DNA from: a bacterium
GTDB lineage: Bacteria > Pseudomonadota > Gammaproteobacteria > Burkholderiales > Thiobacillaceae
Direction of reading: 5' to 3'
Length of the DNA stretch: 64,000 nt
Assembly: GCA_009772925.1 (NCBI GenBank)
Contig: WOUQ01000003.1
Span: forward strand, 171,898 to 235,897
The position numbers were made by a program, and so were the translations under genes. Below the pieces are notes generated by a model that saw only the letters and a program-made list of their open reading frames with translations, made no database searches and had not been told where the DNA came from. Positions 54,378 to 64,000 of the stretch are shown here, in pieces. How positions within the stretch are numbered: the stretch's first letter is position 1; every line of letters starts with the position of its first letter.

Positions 54378-54785
54378 ATGGCCATCCCCTGGATGTGGGT
54401 GTTGAAGACCGTTCCCTGGAGCGAGGTCATCGCCAATGCCCCCAAGCTCGTCGATGGGGCGAGGAAACTGTGGGGCAGCGTCAGCAAGCAAGCGAGCGCG
54501 CCGCGGCAGACGGATGACGGCGCCAGCACCGTCCCGGAAAGCGCACCGGCGGAGGCGACCGTGGCCCGTCTGCACGAACGCGTTGGCGACCTGGAAGCCA
54601 ACCTGGAGGCGGTGCACGGGCAGATCCTCGCTTCCAGCGAACTGATCCGGTCCCTGGCCGACCAGAATGCCCAGCTTGTCCGCCATCTTGAGGAGTTGCG
54701 GCTGCGCCTGCGCCGGCTGGGTCTGCTCGCCCTGGCCGCAGGCGTCGTCGCCATGGCGGCTCTGGCGATGTCCTGGGGCGGATGA
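54378..54785 (+). CDS. Hypothetical coiled-coil protein with C-terminal membrane anchor
   Basis: The 135-residue protein has an amphipathic start (MAIPWMWVLKTVPWSEVIANAPKLVDGARKLW), a coiled coil at about 55-110 (ARLHERVGDLEANLEAVHGQIL) and one C-terminal hydrophobic span (LLALAAGVVAMAALAMSW). The ribosome site AAGGAG favours ATG at 54378, with GTG at 54375 as an alternative. Unknown family. Confidence 0.75.
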   Translation: MAIPWMWVLKTVPWSEVIANAPKLVDGARKLWGSVSKQASAPRQTDDGASTVPESAPAEATVARLHERVGDLEANLEAVHGQILASSELIRSLADQNAQLVRHLEELRLRLRRLGLLALAAGVVAMAALAMSWGG

Positions 54786-54879
54786 TGCCGCTCGTCGGCA
54801 TGGCGCTCGAGGCCGTGGTCCCAACGCAGGGCCGCGAAGGCTTCGCAATCGGCAGGCGGGTGCTCGAGGCACCTCGCCA

Positions 54880-55479
54880 TCACGCCCCCCAGGGCCGCAT
54901 CAGGGTGTGCGGCACGCGCAGTTGGTCGAGGACACGGGCGACGATGAAGTCCACCACCTGTTCCACGTTCTGCGGACGGTGATAGAAGCCGGGATTCGCC
55001 GGCATGAGGGTGGCGCCGGCCTCGGCCAGCAGGGTCATGTTGCGCAGGTGGACCAGGGAGAAGGGGGTCTCGCGCGGCACCAGGATGAGCGGACGCTTTT
55101 CCTTCAACATGACGTCGGCGGCCCGCTCGATGAGGTTGTCGGCCATGCCGTGGGCGATGGCCGCCAGGGCGCCCATGCTGCACGGGCAGACCACCATGGC
55201 GTCGGCCGGGTTGGAGCCGGAGGCGGCGGGGGCAAACCATTCCTCCTTGCCGTAGGCCGCCAGGGTGCCGCCGTGGCCGGCGAAGCAGGCGTCGAAAAAG
55301 GCGGCGAGTTCGCCGGTATCGGCGGGCAGGCCCAGGTCGAGTTCCTGCCGGGCGACGATGCGCGCCGCCGGCGAGACCAGCAGGTCGACGCGGCGGCCGG
55401 CGCGCAGCAGGCACTCCAGCAGGCGGATGCCGTAGGCCATGCCGGAGGCACCGGTGAGTGCGAGCGTGATGCGATTCAT
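54880..55479 (-). CDS. ubiX: Flavin prenyltransferase
   Basis: This 199-residue protein makes the prenylated FMN cofactor of UbiD decarboxylases in ubiquinone synthesis. Motifs: LALTGASGMAYGIRLLECLL, VVCPCSMGALAAIAHGMADNLIERAADVMLKE (Ser/Asn active region) and LVPRETPFSLVHLRNM. The ATG overlaps the stop of the Gx transporter gene. Confidence 0.95.
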   Translation of the reverse strand: MNRITLALTGASGMAYGIRLLECLLRAGRRVDLLVSPAARIVARQELDLGLPADTGELAAFFDACFAGHGGTLAAYGKEEWFAPAASGSNPADAMVVCPCSMGALAAIAHGMADNLIERAADVMLKEKRPLILVPRETPFSLVHLRNMTLLAEAGATLMPANPGFYHRPQNVEQVVDFIVARVLDQLRVPHTLMRPWGA

Positions 55480-56015
55480 GGTGTCTTTTCGAAAGTGCCG
55501 GGTGGCAGGGATTGCAGCAGATGCGCGGCGGCGAGGCCATTGCCCAGTCCGGTGATCCAGGCGGCGCCGAGGAACAGGGGCAGCAGGGCGATCAGACTGG
55601 CGCCGGGCATCAGCCAGACGTCGACCACCATGAGCTGGCAGCCGATGTGGGCGAAGGCGGCCAGCAGCGACAGGGCGACCGGCCCGAACCAGCGTGCCGG
55701 CAGGCGGATGGCGGCGATCAGCACGAGCAGGCTGGCGACGCCGCCGGCCAGGCTGAGCAGGAAGGCGGGGGTGAGGAACTGGCCGAGGGCCAGGGCGCCG
55801 GCGACGATGCGCAGGCCGGCCACCCAGGCGGCCATGCGCCAGCCGTAGCGGTACAGCACCACCAGGGTGACGATGTTGGCCAGGCCCGGCTTCACTCCGG
55901 GAATGGGCAGGGGAATCGCCGCCTCGGCCAGGGTCAGACCGATCGCCACGGCGGCCAGCGCGGCCACGCGGCGGTCCTCGCCGCTGGCGCGGAGTTCAAT
56001 AACTGAGGGTGTCAT
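55476..56015 (-). CDS. Gx transporter family protein (heptaprenyl diphosphate synthase component I-like)
   Basis: This 179-residue membrane protein has five or six spans and the family core PIPGVKPGLANIVTLVVLYRYGWRMAAWVAGLRIVAGALALGQF. The family is predicted to carry small molecules or assist isoprenoid synthesis; it was wrongly named after a synthase subunit. It overlaps the NusG-II gene by 20 bases. Confidence 0.85.
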   Translation of the reverse strand: MTPSVIELRASGEDRRVAALAAVAIGLTLAEAAIPLPIPGVKPGLANIVTLVVLYRYGWRMAAWVAGLRIVAGALALGQFLTPAFLLSLAGGVASLLVLIAAIRLPARWFGPVALSLLAAFAHIGCQLMVVDVWLMPGASLIALLPLFLGAAWITGLGNGLAAAHLLQSLPPGTFEKTP

Positions 56016-56364
56016 AGCCGGCGGCGGCGTTTTCCACCGCGACCCGGTTGGGCAGGCAGACCGCCGCCGCGCCCGGCGGAATCCAGCCCTGGCGCACGCA
56101 GAGTTGCAAGGGACTTGGGTCGGCGGCGATGCGCACGCGGCCGTCGCGGATCTCGACGCGGCTGATGCCGAGAGGGCCGGCGACCTCGATGACGCGGTTC
56201 AGGCGCAGGCTGGCCTCCGCATGCGGCTTGCCGTCCAGGCGGACGATGACCCGGCCTTCCTGGCTGCCCGCCTGGCGTGCCGACAGCGCCACCACCAAGG
56301 CGAGGCCGAGGGCCAGGATCAGCCAGTCGCCTGGCCGCAGGAGCCCGGCACGGCGTGTCGTCAA
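55996..56364 (-). CDS. NusG domain II-containing membrane-anchored protein
   Basis: This 122-residue protein has an N-terminal membrane anchor ([17 protein letters not shown]) and a NusG-II/KOW-like beta domain ([51 protein letters not shown]). The start is TTG, inside the rapZ stop (TTGA). NusG-II and Gx-transporter genes recur as a pair in bacteria, often near flavin or electron-transfer genes. Confidence 0.8.
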   Translation of the reverse strand: MTTRRAGLLRPGDWLILALGLALVVALSARQAGSQEGRVIVRLDGKPHAEASLRLNRVIEVAGPLGISRVEIRDGRVRIAADPSPLQLCVRQGWIPPGAAAVCLPNRVAVENAAAGYDTLSY

Positions 56365-57197
56365 GCGAGTTCCCGGTGCCGCACGAGAACCTGCTGGCCG
56401 TCGCGGAAGTGGTCGGCCAGGGTTTCCGCGAAATACACCGAGCGGTGCTGGCCGCCGGTGCAGCCGAGGGCTACGGTGAAATAGCCGCGATTGTCGCGGA
56501 TGTAGGCCGGCAGCCATTTCGCCACGTAGGCGCGGATGTCTTCCAGCATCGCCAGCACCGGCGCGTGCCCCTGCAGGAAGGCGATGACCGGCGCGTCGCG
56601 CCCGGTGAGGGGACGCAGCATGGGGTCGTAGTGCGGATTGGGCAGGCAGCGCACGTCGAACACCAGGTCGGCATCCATGGGAATGCCGTGCTTGAAGCCG
56701 AAGGATTGGAAGACCAGGGTGAAGGCGGCGCTCTCCAGCCGCAGGAAATCCTTGATCCAGGCGCGCAGGCCGTTGGCGGACTGGTCACTGGTATCCATCT
56801 GGTGGCTGATGGCGGCAATGCGCGAGAGCAGTTCGCGTTCCTCGCGGATGGCTTCCTCCAGGGAGCGCTCGCCGCTGACCAGGGGATGATGGCGGCGGGT
56901 CTCGGAGAAACGCTTGACCAGGGTGTCGTCCTTGGCGGTGAGGAACAACACGCGCAGATCCAGGCGCTGGCGCAGCTTCTCCAGTACCTCCGGCAATTCC
57001 GCCAGGCCGGCGCCGCTGCGCGCGTCGATGCTCATGGCGGCATCGGTGACGCGGGTCAGGCGCAGGTATTCGACCGCCTCGGGCAGCAGGGCGGCGGGCA
57101 GGTTGTCGATGCAATAGAAGCCGGCGTCCTCCATGGCCTTGAGGGCCACGCTCTTGCCCGAGCCGGACAGGCCGCTGATGAGGACCAGGCGCATCAC
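56361..57197 (-). CDS. rapZ: RNase adapter protein RapZ
   Basis: The 278-residue protein has a P-loop [28 protein letters not shown] and the C-terminal sensor/RNA-binding part ([45 protein letters not shown]). In enterobacteria it directs glucosamine-6-phosphate sRNA decay; in betaproteobacteria the role is less clear. Overlaps hprK by four bases. Confidence 0.96.
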   Translation of the reverse strand: MMRLVLISGLSGSGKSVALKAMEDAGFYCIDNLPAALLPEAVEYLRLTRVTDAAMSIDARSGAGLAELPEVLEKLRQRLDLRVLFLTAKDDTLVKRFSETRRHHPLVSGERSLEEAIREERELLSRIAAISHQMDTSDQSANGLRAWIKDFLRLESAAFTLVFQSFGFKHGIPMDADLVFDVRCLPNPHYDPMLRPLTGRDAPVIAFLQGHAPVLAMLEDIRAYVAKWLPAYIRDNRGYFTVALGCTGGQHRSVYFAETLADHFRDGQQVLVRHRELA

Positions 57198-58204
57198 TCG
57201 CTGCCTGACGGGCTGGACGCGGCGATGGCCGCGCGCTGGCGCTCGGAGAATTCCTCGGCCGAGTTGAAGCCGCGCAGCTTGAGGACGTGATTGCGCACCG
57301 CCACCTCCACCAGCACGGCAAGGTTGCGGCCCACCGCCACCGGGATGCGCACCTCCGGCACCTCGACGCCGAGGATGACGCGATTGCTCGCGCTCATGTC
57401 GAGGCGGTCGAGCGACTGCCAGGTTTCCGCCGGGGTGAGATGGATGATGAGCTTGAGGTTCTTCTTGGGCTTGACGGCCGTTTCGCCGAACAGGCGGCGG
57501 ATGTTCAGCACACCCAGGCCGCGCACCTCCATGAAATCCTGCAACAGCGTGGGGCAGCGGCCTTCCAGGGTTTCCAGGGAGACGGCGAATACATCGAGGG
57601 CGTCGTCGGCCACCAGGCGATGGCCGCGGGTGATGAGTTCCAGGGCGAGTTCGCTCTTGCCGACGGCGGGGTCGCCGGTGATCAGCACGCCCACGCCGGA
57701 AACCTCGAGGAACACGCCGTGCAGGATGGTGGAAGGCGCCAGCGCCTGGGTGATCATGTGCGACAGCACGCGCATGAGCAGGGGGCTTTGCTCGGGGCAG
57801 GTGAACAGAGGGGTGTCGGTCTGGTCGGCGGCGCTGATCAGGCTGTCCGGCACGGCCTCGCCGTTGGCCACCACCACGGCGGCGATCTCGGTGGAGAACA
57901 GGTTGCCGATGGCCTGTTTCAGACCCTCCGCGGACAACTTGCGCAGATAGTCCATCTCGGCGCAGCCCAGCACCTGCACGCGGTTGGGATGCACGAAGTT
58001 GAGATGGCCGATGAGCGCCAGGGTGGGCTTCTGCACCGTGTCCGAGTTGAGTTGCCGCTCGCCGCCAGCGCGGCCGGCGATCCAGCTCAACTGCAAACGC
58101 TCCCCGGCCTGGCGGAAGAGCTCCGCGACGCTGATGTGGTAGGGCGTGACGTGGACGTCGGCGCCTTCGGCCGGCGCGTCGGCGTCGAAGTTCAGGGGGT
58201 CCAT
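57194..58204 (-). CDS. hprK: HPr kinase/phosphorylase
   Basis: The 336-residue enzyme phosphorylates the HPr serine. It has the P-loop [27 protein letters not shown] and the HprK signature [19 protein letters not shown], then [42 protein letters not shown]. Start ATG overlaps ptsN by 13 bases. Its presence beside ptsN and rapZ is the standard betaproteobacterial PTS-Ntr arrangement. Confidence 0.96.
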   Translation of the reverse strand: MDPLNFDADAPAEGADVHVTPYHISVAELFRQAGERLQLSWIAGRAGGERQLNSDTVQKPTLALIGHLNFVHPNRVQVLGCAEMDYLRKLSAEGLKQAIGNLFSTEIAAVVVANGEAVPDSLISAADQTDTPLFTCPEQSPLLMRVLSHMITQALAPSTILHGVFLEVSGVGVLITGDPAVGKSELALELITRGHRLVADDALDVFAVSLETLEGRCPTLLQDFMEVRGLGVLNIRRLFGETAVKPKKNLKLIIHLTPAETWQSLDRLDMSASNRVILGVEVPEVRIPVAVGRNLAVLVEVAVRNHVLKLRGFNSAEEFSERQRAAIAASSPSGSE

Positions 58205-58647
58205 TCCGTGATCAGGCGGTGCAGCGCGGCGGCGTCGGGGGCGGCGCGCAGCCTGGCGCGGAAATCCTCGTCCGAGAACATCGCGGCCAGTTCGCCGAGG
58301 ATCTGCAGATGTACGTCGGTGGCGGCGGCGGGCGCCAGCAGGATGAACACCAGGTCCACCGGCTGCTGGTCCGGCGCGTCGAAATCGGCGGGAGTCTTCA
58401 GGCGCAGGAAGGCGCAGGCGGTTTCCTTGAGGTGCTTGAGGCGGCCATGCGGAATGGCGATGCCGTAGCCCAGGGCCGTGGAACCCAGCTTCTCGCGGGA
58501 AAACAGGCTGTCGAAGACTTCCGTGCCGGATACGCCGTGGCTGGCCTGGAACATCTGGCCGGCCTGCTCGAACAGGCGTTTCTTGCTGGAGGTGTCGAAG
58601 TCCGCCAGGACGTTGGCGGGCTTGAGCAGGGGGGAGACGAGGTTCAT
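58192..58647 (-). CDS. ptsN: PTS IIA-like nitrogen-regulatory protein
   Basis: This 151-residue EIIA(Ntr) has the phosphorylation site His in [25 protein letters not shown] (about residue 66) and the EIIA fold end. It receives phosphate from NPr/HPr and signals carbon and nitrogen state. It lies between hpf and hprK. Confidence 0.96.
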   Translation of the reverse strand: MNLVSPLLKPANVLADFDTSSKKRLFEQAGQMFQASHGVSGTEVFDSLFSREKLGSTALGYGIAIPHGRLKHLKETACAFLRLKTPADFDAPDQQPVDLVFILLAPAAATDVHLQILGELAAMFSDEDFRARLRAAPDAAALHRLITEWTP

Positions 58648-58702
58648 GGCATGCGGTCTGCTGGGCCCCGGCGCCGCGACGGGCGCGCGGGGCCGGGGTG
58701 GA

Positions 58703-59032
58703 TCAATCGAGATCGGCGCTCTGTCGCTTCATGCCGCCGGATTCGCGGTGCTCGCCGATTTTTTCCTTGTGCTTGAGCACCTGGCGGTCGAGCTTGTCGG
58801 CGAGGGCATCGATGGCGGCGTACATGTCGGCGTCGATCGATTCGACGTAGATGTCCTTGCCGCGCAGGTGCAGGTTGACCTCGGCCTTGTGCTTGAGTTT
58901 TTCCACGGCGAGGATGACGGTAACGTCGATGACCTGGTCGAAGTGGCGGGTGACGCGGGCCATTTTTTCTTCCACGTAGCCGCGTATGGCGGGAGTGATT
59001 TCCAGGTGGTGGCCGGTGATGGTGAGGTTCAT
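58703..59032 (-). CDS. hpf: Ribosome hibernation promoting factor
   Basis: This 109-residue short HPF ([67 protein letters not shown]) binds the 30S decoding site and promotes 100S dimers in stationary phase. It is 26 bases downstream of rpoN, its usual neighbour. A longer frame upstream is antisense-free but overlaps rpoN and is not used. Confidence 0.95.
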   Translation of the reverse strand: MNLTITGHHLEITPAIRGYVEEKMARVTRHFDQVIDVTVILAVEKLKHKAEVNLHLRGKDIYVESIDADMYAAIDALADKLDRQVLKHKEKIGEHRESGGMKRQSADLD

Positions 59033-59058
59033 GCAACGCTCCTTGGGCTGTGCGCCGG

Positions 59059-60456
59059 TCAGATCGACTTGCGCTGGTTGGCGGGAGGGATGTTCATCAA
59101 CTCCCGGTATTTGGCGACGGTGCGCCGGGCGACGACGAAACCCTGTTTGCCCAGCAGATCCGCGATGCTGTTGTCGGACATGGGCTTGCCGGGGGGTTCG
59201 GCGTCGATGAATTGCCGGATCAGGGCGCGGATGGCGGTGCTGGAAGTGGCGCCGCCTTCCTCGGTGGCCAGCGAACTGGCGAAAAAGTACTTGAATTCGA
59301 AGAGGCCGCGCGGCGTCATCATGTATTTCTGGGTGGTCACGCGGGAGATGGTGGATTCGTGCAGTTCCACCGCGTCGGCGATTTCCTTCAGCGTCAGCGG
59401 CCGCATGGCCACATCGCCGTGCTCGAAGAACATGCGCTGGCGATCGACGATGGCCTGCGACACCTTGAGGATGGTCTCGAAGCGCTGCTGCACGTTCTTG
59501 ATCAGCCAGCGGGCTTCCTGCAACTGAGTGTTGAGGGAACTCCCGCCGTCCTTGTTGGCGCGCAGGATGCTGGCGTACATCTCGTTGATGCGCAACTTGG
59601 GCATCGCCTCGGCGTTCAGGCTGACGACCCATAAGCCCTTGTTCTTTTTGACGAACACGTCCGGCGTGACATAGCGCGTGTCGAGCGGGGCAAAGGCGGC
59701 GCCGGGACGCGGGTTGAGCGAGGTGATGAGCTGGCGCAACTGGATGAAGTCGGCGTCGTTCATGTCGAACAGCTTTTTCAGCTTGCCGTATTCGCGTTCC
59801 GCCAGCAGGCCCAGATGTTCCCGCACCAGGGTCTTGGCGATGGCCAGATGGGGGGAATCCGGCGGCAGGTTGTTAAGCTGCAGCCACAGGCATTCGCCCA
59901 GATCGCGTGCGGCAATGCCGGCCGGGTCGAAGCTTTGCAGCAGCTTGAGGGCGGTGCCCAGTTCGTCCAGCGAGATATCCAGGTCGTCGGCCAGCAGTTC
60001 CGCCAGCTCATCGAGACCGGTATTGAGGTAGCCGTCTTCGTCCAGGGCTTCGATGAGCAGGGCCACCAGTTGCCGGTCGCGCTGGCAGAGGGGGGTCATG
60101 CACAACTGGTTGACCAGGTGCTGGTGCAGGTTGGTGTGGCTGGCGTCGGACGCTTGGTAGTCGTGCTCGTCGTCGTCGTCACTGCCGTGGGAAGGCGCCA
60201 CCGCGCGATCCCCCCAGGCCATCTCATCGTAGACCTCGTCACGCTCGGGGCGGGTCTCCTCGGTGGAAGTCCCCGCGGAGGGGGATTCGAAGGAGTTGTC
60301 CCCGTCCAGACGTTCCAGGAGCGGGTTGTCCTGCAGCATCTGGGAGATTTCCTGGCCCAATTCCAATGTGGACAGCTGCAGCAGGCGAATGGACTGCTGC
60401 AACTGGGGGGTGAGGGTGAGCTGCTGGTGCAGCTTGAGCTGGAGGCTCTGCTTCAT
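59059..60456 (-). CDS. rpoN: RNA polymerase sigma-54 factor
   Basis: This 465-residue sigma factor has the N-terminal activator-interacting region ([29 protein letters not shown]), an acidic linker (about 45-105), the core-binding domain, the helix-turn-helix ([34 protein letters not shown]) and the RpoN box [15 protein letters not shown]. It reads -24/-12 promoters such as the one proposed before glnA. Confidence 0.97.
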   Translation of the reverse strand: MKQSLQLKLHQQLTLTPQLQQSIRLLQLSTLELGQEISQMLQDNPLLERLDGDNSFESPSAGTSTEETRPERDEVYDEMAWGDRAVAPSHGSDDDDEHDYQASDASHTNLHQHLVNQLCMTPLCQRDRQLVALLIEALDEDGYLNTGLDELAELLADDLDISLDELGTALKLLQSFDPAGIAARDLGECLWLQLNNLPPDSPHLAIAKTLVREHLGLLAEREYGKLKKLFDMNDADFIQLRQLITSLNPRPGAAFAPLDTRYVTPDVFVKKNKGLWVVSLNAEAMPKLRINEMYASILRANKDGGSSLNTQLQEARWLIKNVQQRFETILKVSQAIVDRQRMFFEHGDVAMRPLTLKEIADAVELHESTISRVTTQKYMMTPRGLFEFKYFFASSLATEEGGATSSTAIRALIRQFIDAEPPGKPMSDNSIADLLGKQGFVVARRTVAKYRELMNIPPANQRKSI

Positions 60457-60491
60457 GCGAAGCTTATCGGCAGTTGGTCGGTGCGGTTGAA

Positions 60492-61214
60492 TTACAGCTT
60501 GAAGTGCTCACCGAGGTAAACCTTGCGCACGGTTTCATTATAAATAATTTCATCCGGCGTCCCGGCCGCCATGACCTCTCCCGCATTGAGGATATAGGCC
60601 CGGTCGCAAATGCCCAGGGTTTCGCGCACGTTGTGGTCGGTGATGAGCACGCCGATGTCGCGCTCGGTCAGGAAGCCGACGATTTTCTGGATGTCGAGGA
60701 CAGAAATGGGGTCGATGCCGGCGAAGGGTTCGTCCAGCAGCACGAAGCGGGGCGAGGTGGCCAGCGCGCGGGCGATCTCCACCCGTCGTCGTTCGCCGCC
60801 GGACAGGCCCGCCGCGGCGGCATCGCGCAGGTGGGTGATGTGCAGGTCCTCCAGCAGGTTTTCCAGGCGGGTTTCCACATCCCCCTCGTCATAGCCCTTC
60901 AGTTCAAGCATCGCGGCGATGTTGTCGGCTACGCTCAGGCGGCGAAAGATGGAGGGCTCCTGCGGCAGATAGGATAGGCCCAGGCGGGCGCGCCGGTACA
61001 CCGGCAGGTGGGTGAGGTCGGTGTCGTCGAGGCGGATGCTGCCGCCGTCGGCGCGGATCAGCCCGACCATCATGTAGAAACAGGTGGTCTTGCCGGCACC
61101 GTTGGGTCCCAGCAGGCCCACTACTTCGCCGCTGCGGACCTCGAGGGAGGCCCCCGACACCACCTGACGCGACTTGTAGCGCTTGGCCAGTTGTTCCGCG
61201 CGCAGCAGGCTCAC
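60492..61214 (-). CDS. lptB: LPS export ABC transporter ATPase
   Basis: This 240-residue ATPase has Walker [43 protein letters not shown], signature [15 protein letters not shown] and Walker [14 protein letters not shown]. It drives LptFG to pull LPS from the inner membrane. It overlaps lptA by four bases. lptF/G are not in the window. Confidence 0.97.
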   Translation of the reverse strand: MSLLRAEQLAKRYKSRQVVSGASLEVRSGEVVGLLGPNGAGKTTCFYMMVGLIRADGGSIRLDDTDLTHLPVYRRARLGLSYLPQEPSIFRRLSVADNIAAMLELKGYDEGDVETRLENLLEDLHITHLRDAAAAGLSGGERRRVEIARALATSPRFVLLDEPFAGIDPISVLDIQKIVGFLTERDIGVLITDHNVRETLGICDRAYILNAGEVMAAGTPDEIIYNETVRKVYLGEHFKL

Positions 61215-61756
61215 GGTTTTTCCGCGGGGTTGCTCTTTGGCCGGATCACCGCGCGCACCCGGCCGGGTGCGCCGCCGACACCGCCCTGGGCCTGATAGTG
61301 GCCGGTAACGCCGTCATAGGTGATGAGATTGCCGCGCAACTCGTCCTCGCCGCGCAGCAGGCGGGCCTGGCCGACCAGTTTCAGCTTGTCGCCGCGGCCG
61401 TCGTATTCGATGCGCTCCGCCCAGCCTTCGACGTATTCGCCGGCGGCATCCGCTTTCGCCCCCGACTTGGCATCCATGCGCTGACGGAAATAGGCCGGCT
61501 TGCCCTGCGCCTCGCCGGACGTCATGCCCTGATCGTCCTGGCGGATGTCGACGCGCTGGGCGGTGATCATCAGAGTGCCCTGTGTCAGCACCACGTGGCC
61601 CTCGTACACGGAGGTCTTGCGCGCGTCGTCCACCTTCAGTTTGTCCGCCTCGATCAGGATGGGTTTGTCCCGGTCGGCGCGCTCCGCCCAGGCCGGGAGG
61701 GAGAAGGCCAGCAGGGCGAGCAGGGCGAGCACGGTGGATTCAGCGCGCGCGTTCAT
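61211..61756 (-). CDS. lptA: LPS transport periplasmic protein LptA
   Basis: This 181-residue protein has a signal peptide (cleaved near AWA, residue 23) and the OstA/LptA fold: [41 protein letters not shown]. It bridges LptC and LptD for LPS transit. ATG at 61756 with a GGGGACC ribosome site is taken; an in-frame ATG five codons upstream is possible. Confidence 0.93.
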   Translation of the reverse strand: MNARAESTVLALLALLAFSLPAWAERADRDKPILIEADKLKVDDARKTSVYEGHVVLTQGTLMITAQRVDIRQDDQGMTSGEAQGKPAYFRQRMDAKSGAKADAAGEYVEGWAERIEYDGRGDKLKLVGQARLLRGEDELRGNLITYDGVTGHYQAQGGVGGAPGRVRAVIRPKSNPAEKP

Positions 61757-62315
61757 AGGTCCCCCGTACATTGCCGGTCATGGTCAGTTCTCCGGCACGG
61801 TCGTCGACGAAGATCTCGTCGGCACTGATGTGCGAGCGGCCCTGGCGCACGCCGACCGGCTCGTGGCTGCGCATGGTGCGCGCCTCCGGGGTGACCTGCA
61901 GGTGCTCGGTCTCCAGGATGAGGGGCGCCGCGCCGCCGGTGGAGGGCCGCTCCACGCGGACCTGGCCGAGAAAATACAGATGCCTGTTGTCCGCCGACAG
62001 CAGGGCGCGGCGGGCGCTCACCGTCACCGGCCGGGCGGGATCGATCTTGCGCAGGAGGGGGTTGTCGAGCACGGTGGTGTCATCGTCCATGTAATGCGTC
62101 ATGCGCGCCGCCTTCAGGCTTTGCTGCGGCCTGCCGTCGCGGTCGAAGGTGAGTGCGTCGAAATTTTCCACGAAATAATCGGGGTCATGGGTGAAGCCCG
62201 CATTGTCCACGCTTTCCACGTGCTCGCCGAGGTGATTGAGCCAGCCCGTCAGCATCGCCAGCAGCAGGGCGATGCCCAGGGGTGGCCAGCTGATGTGGTG
62301 GGCGAGCGGGATCAT
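61740..62315 (-). CDS. lptC: LPS export periplasmic protein LptC
   Basis: This 191-residue protein is anchored by one N-terminal span (PPLGIALLLAMLTGWL) and has the LptC fold (DYFVENFDALTFDRDGRPQQSLKAARMTHYMDDDTTVLDNP). It receives LPS from LptBFG. It overlaps kdsC by four bases and lptA by 17. Confidence 0.93.
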   Translation of the reverse strand: MIPLAHHISWPPLGIALLLAMLTGWLNHLGEHVESVDNAGFTHDPDYFVENFDALTFDRDGRPQQSLKAARMTHYMDDDTTVLDNPLLRKIDPARPVTVSARRALLSADNRHLYFLGQVRVERPSTGGAAPLILETEHLQVTPEARTMRSHEPVGVRQGRSHISADEIFVDDRAGELTMTGNVRGTYERAR

Positions 62316-62854
62316 CGGTCATACAGGGCCAACTGGGCCGCCCAGCTGCCCTGCGCGCGCATGATGCATTCGCAGGCTTCGCGCGCCGCGCCGCGGCCGG
62401 CGGCGGCGCGGGTGACCAGATGGCAGCGCGCCTTCACCTCCTCCGGGGCATCCGGCACGGTGATGGCCAGGCCGCAACGCCTGAGTACCGGCAGATCGAC
62501 CAGATCGTCGCCCATGTAGGCGATCTCGCCCGCCTTCAGGCCGCTGGCCTCCAGCAGTTTGTCGAAGGCCGCCAGCTTGTCCTCGACACCCTGGAAGATG
62601 TGCGCGATGCCCAGGTTGCGGGCGCGGTGGATGACCACCTGGGAGGTGCGCCCGGTGATGATGGCGGTGGCGATGCCGGTGCTCCGCAGCATCTTGATGC
62701 CATGGCCGTCGCGTGAATTGAAGGCCTTGTATTCCTCGCCGTGGTCGCCGTAGAACAGGCTGCCATCGGTGAGCACCCCGTCGACGTCGAAGACCATCAT
62801 GCGGGTGGCGCGGGCGCGTTCGGCAACGTTCGGGTCGAGATTCGACATGCTCAT
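62312..62854 (-). CDS. kdsC: 3-deoxy-D-manno-octulosonate-8-phosphate phosphatase
   Basis: This 180-residue HAD phosphatase has the nucleophile motif MMVFDVDGVLTDGSLFYGDHGEE, IITGRTSQVV and GDDLVDLPVL. It dephosphorylates KDO-8-phosphate. The small C0-type cap is usual for KdsC. It overlaps kdsD by four bases. Confidence 0.96.
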   Translation of the reverse strand: MSMSNLDPNVAERARATRMMVFDVDGVLTDGSLFYGDHGEEYKAFNSRDGHGIKMLRSTGIATAIITGRTSQVVIHRARNLGIAHIFQGVEDKLAAFDKLLEASGLKAGEIAYMGDDLVDLPVLRRCGLAITVPDAPEEVKARCHLVTRAAAGRGAAREACECIMRAQGSWAAQLALYDR

Positions 62855-63837
62855 ACCACGCCCGCCCGCAACAGATCATGCATGTTCAAAGCTCCAGTGA
62901 GACGGCCCGCGGCGTCCAGCGCCAGGAGCCCGTTGACCTTGCTGTCTTCCATCACGCGCACCGCCTCCACCGCCAGGGCATCCTCGAAAATGGTGCGCGG
63001 ATGGCGCTTCATGACGTCGGCGATCATGGTACCGCGCACATCCACGTCGCGGTCCAGCAGGCGGCGCAGGTCGCCGTCGGTGAAGACGCCGAGCAGGCGC
63101 AGGTCGGCGTCCACCACGGCAGTCATGCCGAGGCCCTTGCGCGTCATTTCCAGCAAGGCCTCCTTGAGGCTGGCCTGCGCCGTGACCCGCGGCAGCGCCT
63201 CGCCGGCATGCATGAGGTCGCGCACGTGGATGAGCAGGCGGCGGCCGAGGGTGCCGCCGGGATGGGTGCGGGCGAAGTCCTCGGCGGTGAAGCCGCGCGC
63301 GAACAGGGTGGCCACCGCGAGGGCGTCGCCCAGGGCGAGGGCGGCGGTGGTGCTGGCGGTGGGGGCCAGATTGAGGGGGCAGGCCTCCTGTTCGACCGCG
63401 GCGTTCAGGTGGATGTCGGCTTCCCGGCCCAGGGTCGAGGCCGGATTGCCGGTCATGCCGATGAGCTTGGCGCCACGCCGCTTGATGAGGGGAACGATGC
63501 CGGCGATCTCCGGGCTTTCGCCGGAGTTGGACAGGGCGATGACCACGTCCTGGCCGGTGATCATGCCGAGGTCGCCGTGGCTGGCCTCGGCCGGGTGCAT
63601 GAAGAACGCGGGCGTGCCGGTGCTGGCCAGGGTGGCGGCGATCTTGCCGGCGATGTGGCCGGACTTGCCCATGCCTGTCACCACCACGCGCCCCGGGCAG
63701 GCCAGCAGGATATCGACGGCGCGGGCGAAGGTATCGTCGATGCGCGTGCGCAAATTCGCGATGGCGCCGGCCTCGATGTCCAGGGTGCGGCGCGCCATGG
63801 CCAGGATGTCGGCCGACGGAGGGCTTTGGAATGTCAT
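62851..63837 (-). CDS. kdsD: D-arabinose 5-phosphate isomerase
   Basis: This 328-residue enzyme (KpsF/GutQ family) starts KDO synthesis from ribulose-5-phosphate. It has a sugar-isomerase domain (RVVVTGMGKSGHIAGKIAATLASTGTPAFFMHPAEASHGDLGMI, residues about 50-95) and two CBS domains in the C-terminal third. It is the first gene of the kds-lpt-rpoN cluster. Confidence 0.96.
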   Translation of the reverse strand: MTFQSPPSADILAMARRTLDIEAGAIANLRTRIDDTFARAVDILLACPGRVVVTGMGKSGHIAGKIAATLASTGTPAFFMHPAEASHGDLGMITGQDVVIALSNSGESPEIAGIVPLIKRRGAKLIGMTGNPASTLGREADIHLNAAVEQEACPLNLAPTASTTAALALGDALAVATLFARGFTAEDFARTHPGGTLGRRLLIHVRDLMHAGEALPRVTAQASLKEALLEMTRKGLGMTAVVDADLRLLGVFTDGDLRRLLDRDVDVRGTMIADVMKRHPRTIFEDALAVEAVRVMEDSKVNGLLALDAAGRLTGALNMHDLLRAGVV

Positions 63838-64000
63838 AATGGGGCGAGAGTTTAGAACAACTTGACGGTCCTCTGTGGCGCCCGCCGTGTCCGCTCGACC
63901 GCCTAACAGGCCGTTGAAATACCGTTCATGACCACGTGCTTTCCCATCCCGATGAGTCCTTGCCGGGTTACGCCGAGCGTCCTGGGAGGACGACGAACCA
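63838..64000. other. Region upstream of kdsD, no gene assigned
   Basis: The 163 bases should contain the promoter of the kds-lpt cluster. A 24-codon open frame on the plus strand from 63928 (MTTCFPIPMSPCRVTP) reaches the window edge; I cannot say whether it is a gene. The sequence near 63905-63918 (ACAGGCCGTTGAAA) resembles the outer ends of some insertion sequences, but no inverted partner is visible. Confidence 0.3.

Noticed and set aside
63905..64000. Left end of an insertion sequence
   Set aside because: A short resemblance to IS ends only; no inverted partner or transposase visible before the window ends.

Overview
The window is GC-rich chromosomal DNA from a betaproteobacterium. The evidence is the gene order kdsD-kdsC-lptC-lptA-lptB-rpoN-hpf-ptsN-hprK-rapZ, the proS/transglycosylase pair, a second IF-1-type gene and dense operons with 4-base overlaps. 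A soxX-soxA pair, a B12-dependent ribonucleotide reductase and a molybdate transporter suggest a sulfur-oxidising lineage such as Nitrosomonadales/Thiobacillaceae. The genus is an inference.

Layout. 1-2.1 kb: pabB (cut by the window edge), a CDF metal transporter, ybaK and tRNA-His. 2.04-9.95 kb: a 7.9 kb integrative element in the 3' half of tRNA-His, bounded by an exact 45-bp direct repeat. It carries a tyrosine integrase, a P2 gpA-like HUH replicase, two XRE regulators, small genes and a RelE/ParE-type toxin-antitoxin operon. It has no capsid or conjugation genes. 10-22.6 kb: a defence and addiction island. It holds a TIGR04255/PrlF-like/YhaV operon; a LlaJI-like restriction system (methyltransferase, McrB-type AAA+ GTPase, DUF2357/PD-(D/E)XK nuclease); a 3.1 kb IS1595-type transposon carrying AbiEi/AbiEii; DUF4160/DUF2442 genes; and a VapBC operon. 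The transposon sits inside the methyltransferase gene, with an 8-bp target duplication, and removing it restores one open frame. The VapBC operon shares its operator, its antitoxin DNA-binding half and its third gene with the RelE operon at 9.2-9.8 kb, although the toxins are unrelated. The stretch from 2 to 22.6 kb therefore looks like successive insertions beside tRNA-His that now separate ybaK/tRNA-His from the transglycosylase/proS block.

22.7-64 kb: core genome. In order: DUF3079 gene, lytic transglycosylase, proS, DUF4124 protein, chemoreceptor, glnA (with a sigma-54 promoter and NtrC-type site), aroE-mtgA, a DUF2189 membrane protein, yjbQ, lolC/E-lolD, soxXA, a DUF2062 protein, comEC, nrdJ (with paired NrdR-like boxes), xthA, a modE-like regulator with modABC, a methyltransferase and infA, a cold-shock gene, aroB-dgt, a START-like protein, a lipoprotein, an endonuclease/exonuclease/phosphatase-family protein, clsB, ubiX, a Gx-transporter/NusG-II pair, then the PTS-Ntr/RpoN/Lpt/KDO cluster.

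How genes work together. RpoN, encoded at 59-60.5 kb, probably reads the glnA promoter. kdsD/kdsC make KDO and lptC/A/B move the finished LPS, in one operon that also carries nitrogen-PTS control genes and rapZ. LolC/E-LolD sort lipoproteins. The accessory island combines restriction, abortive infection and several toxin-antitoxin modules.
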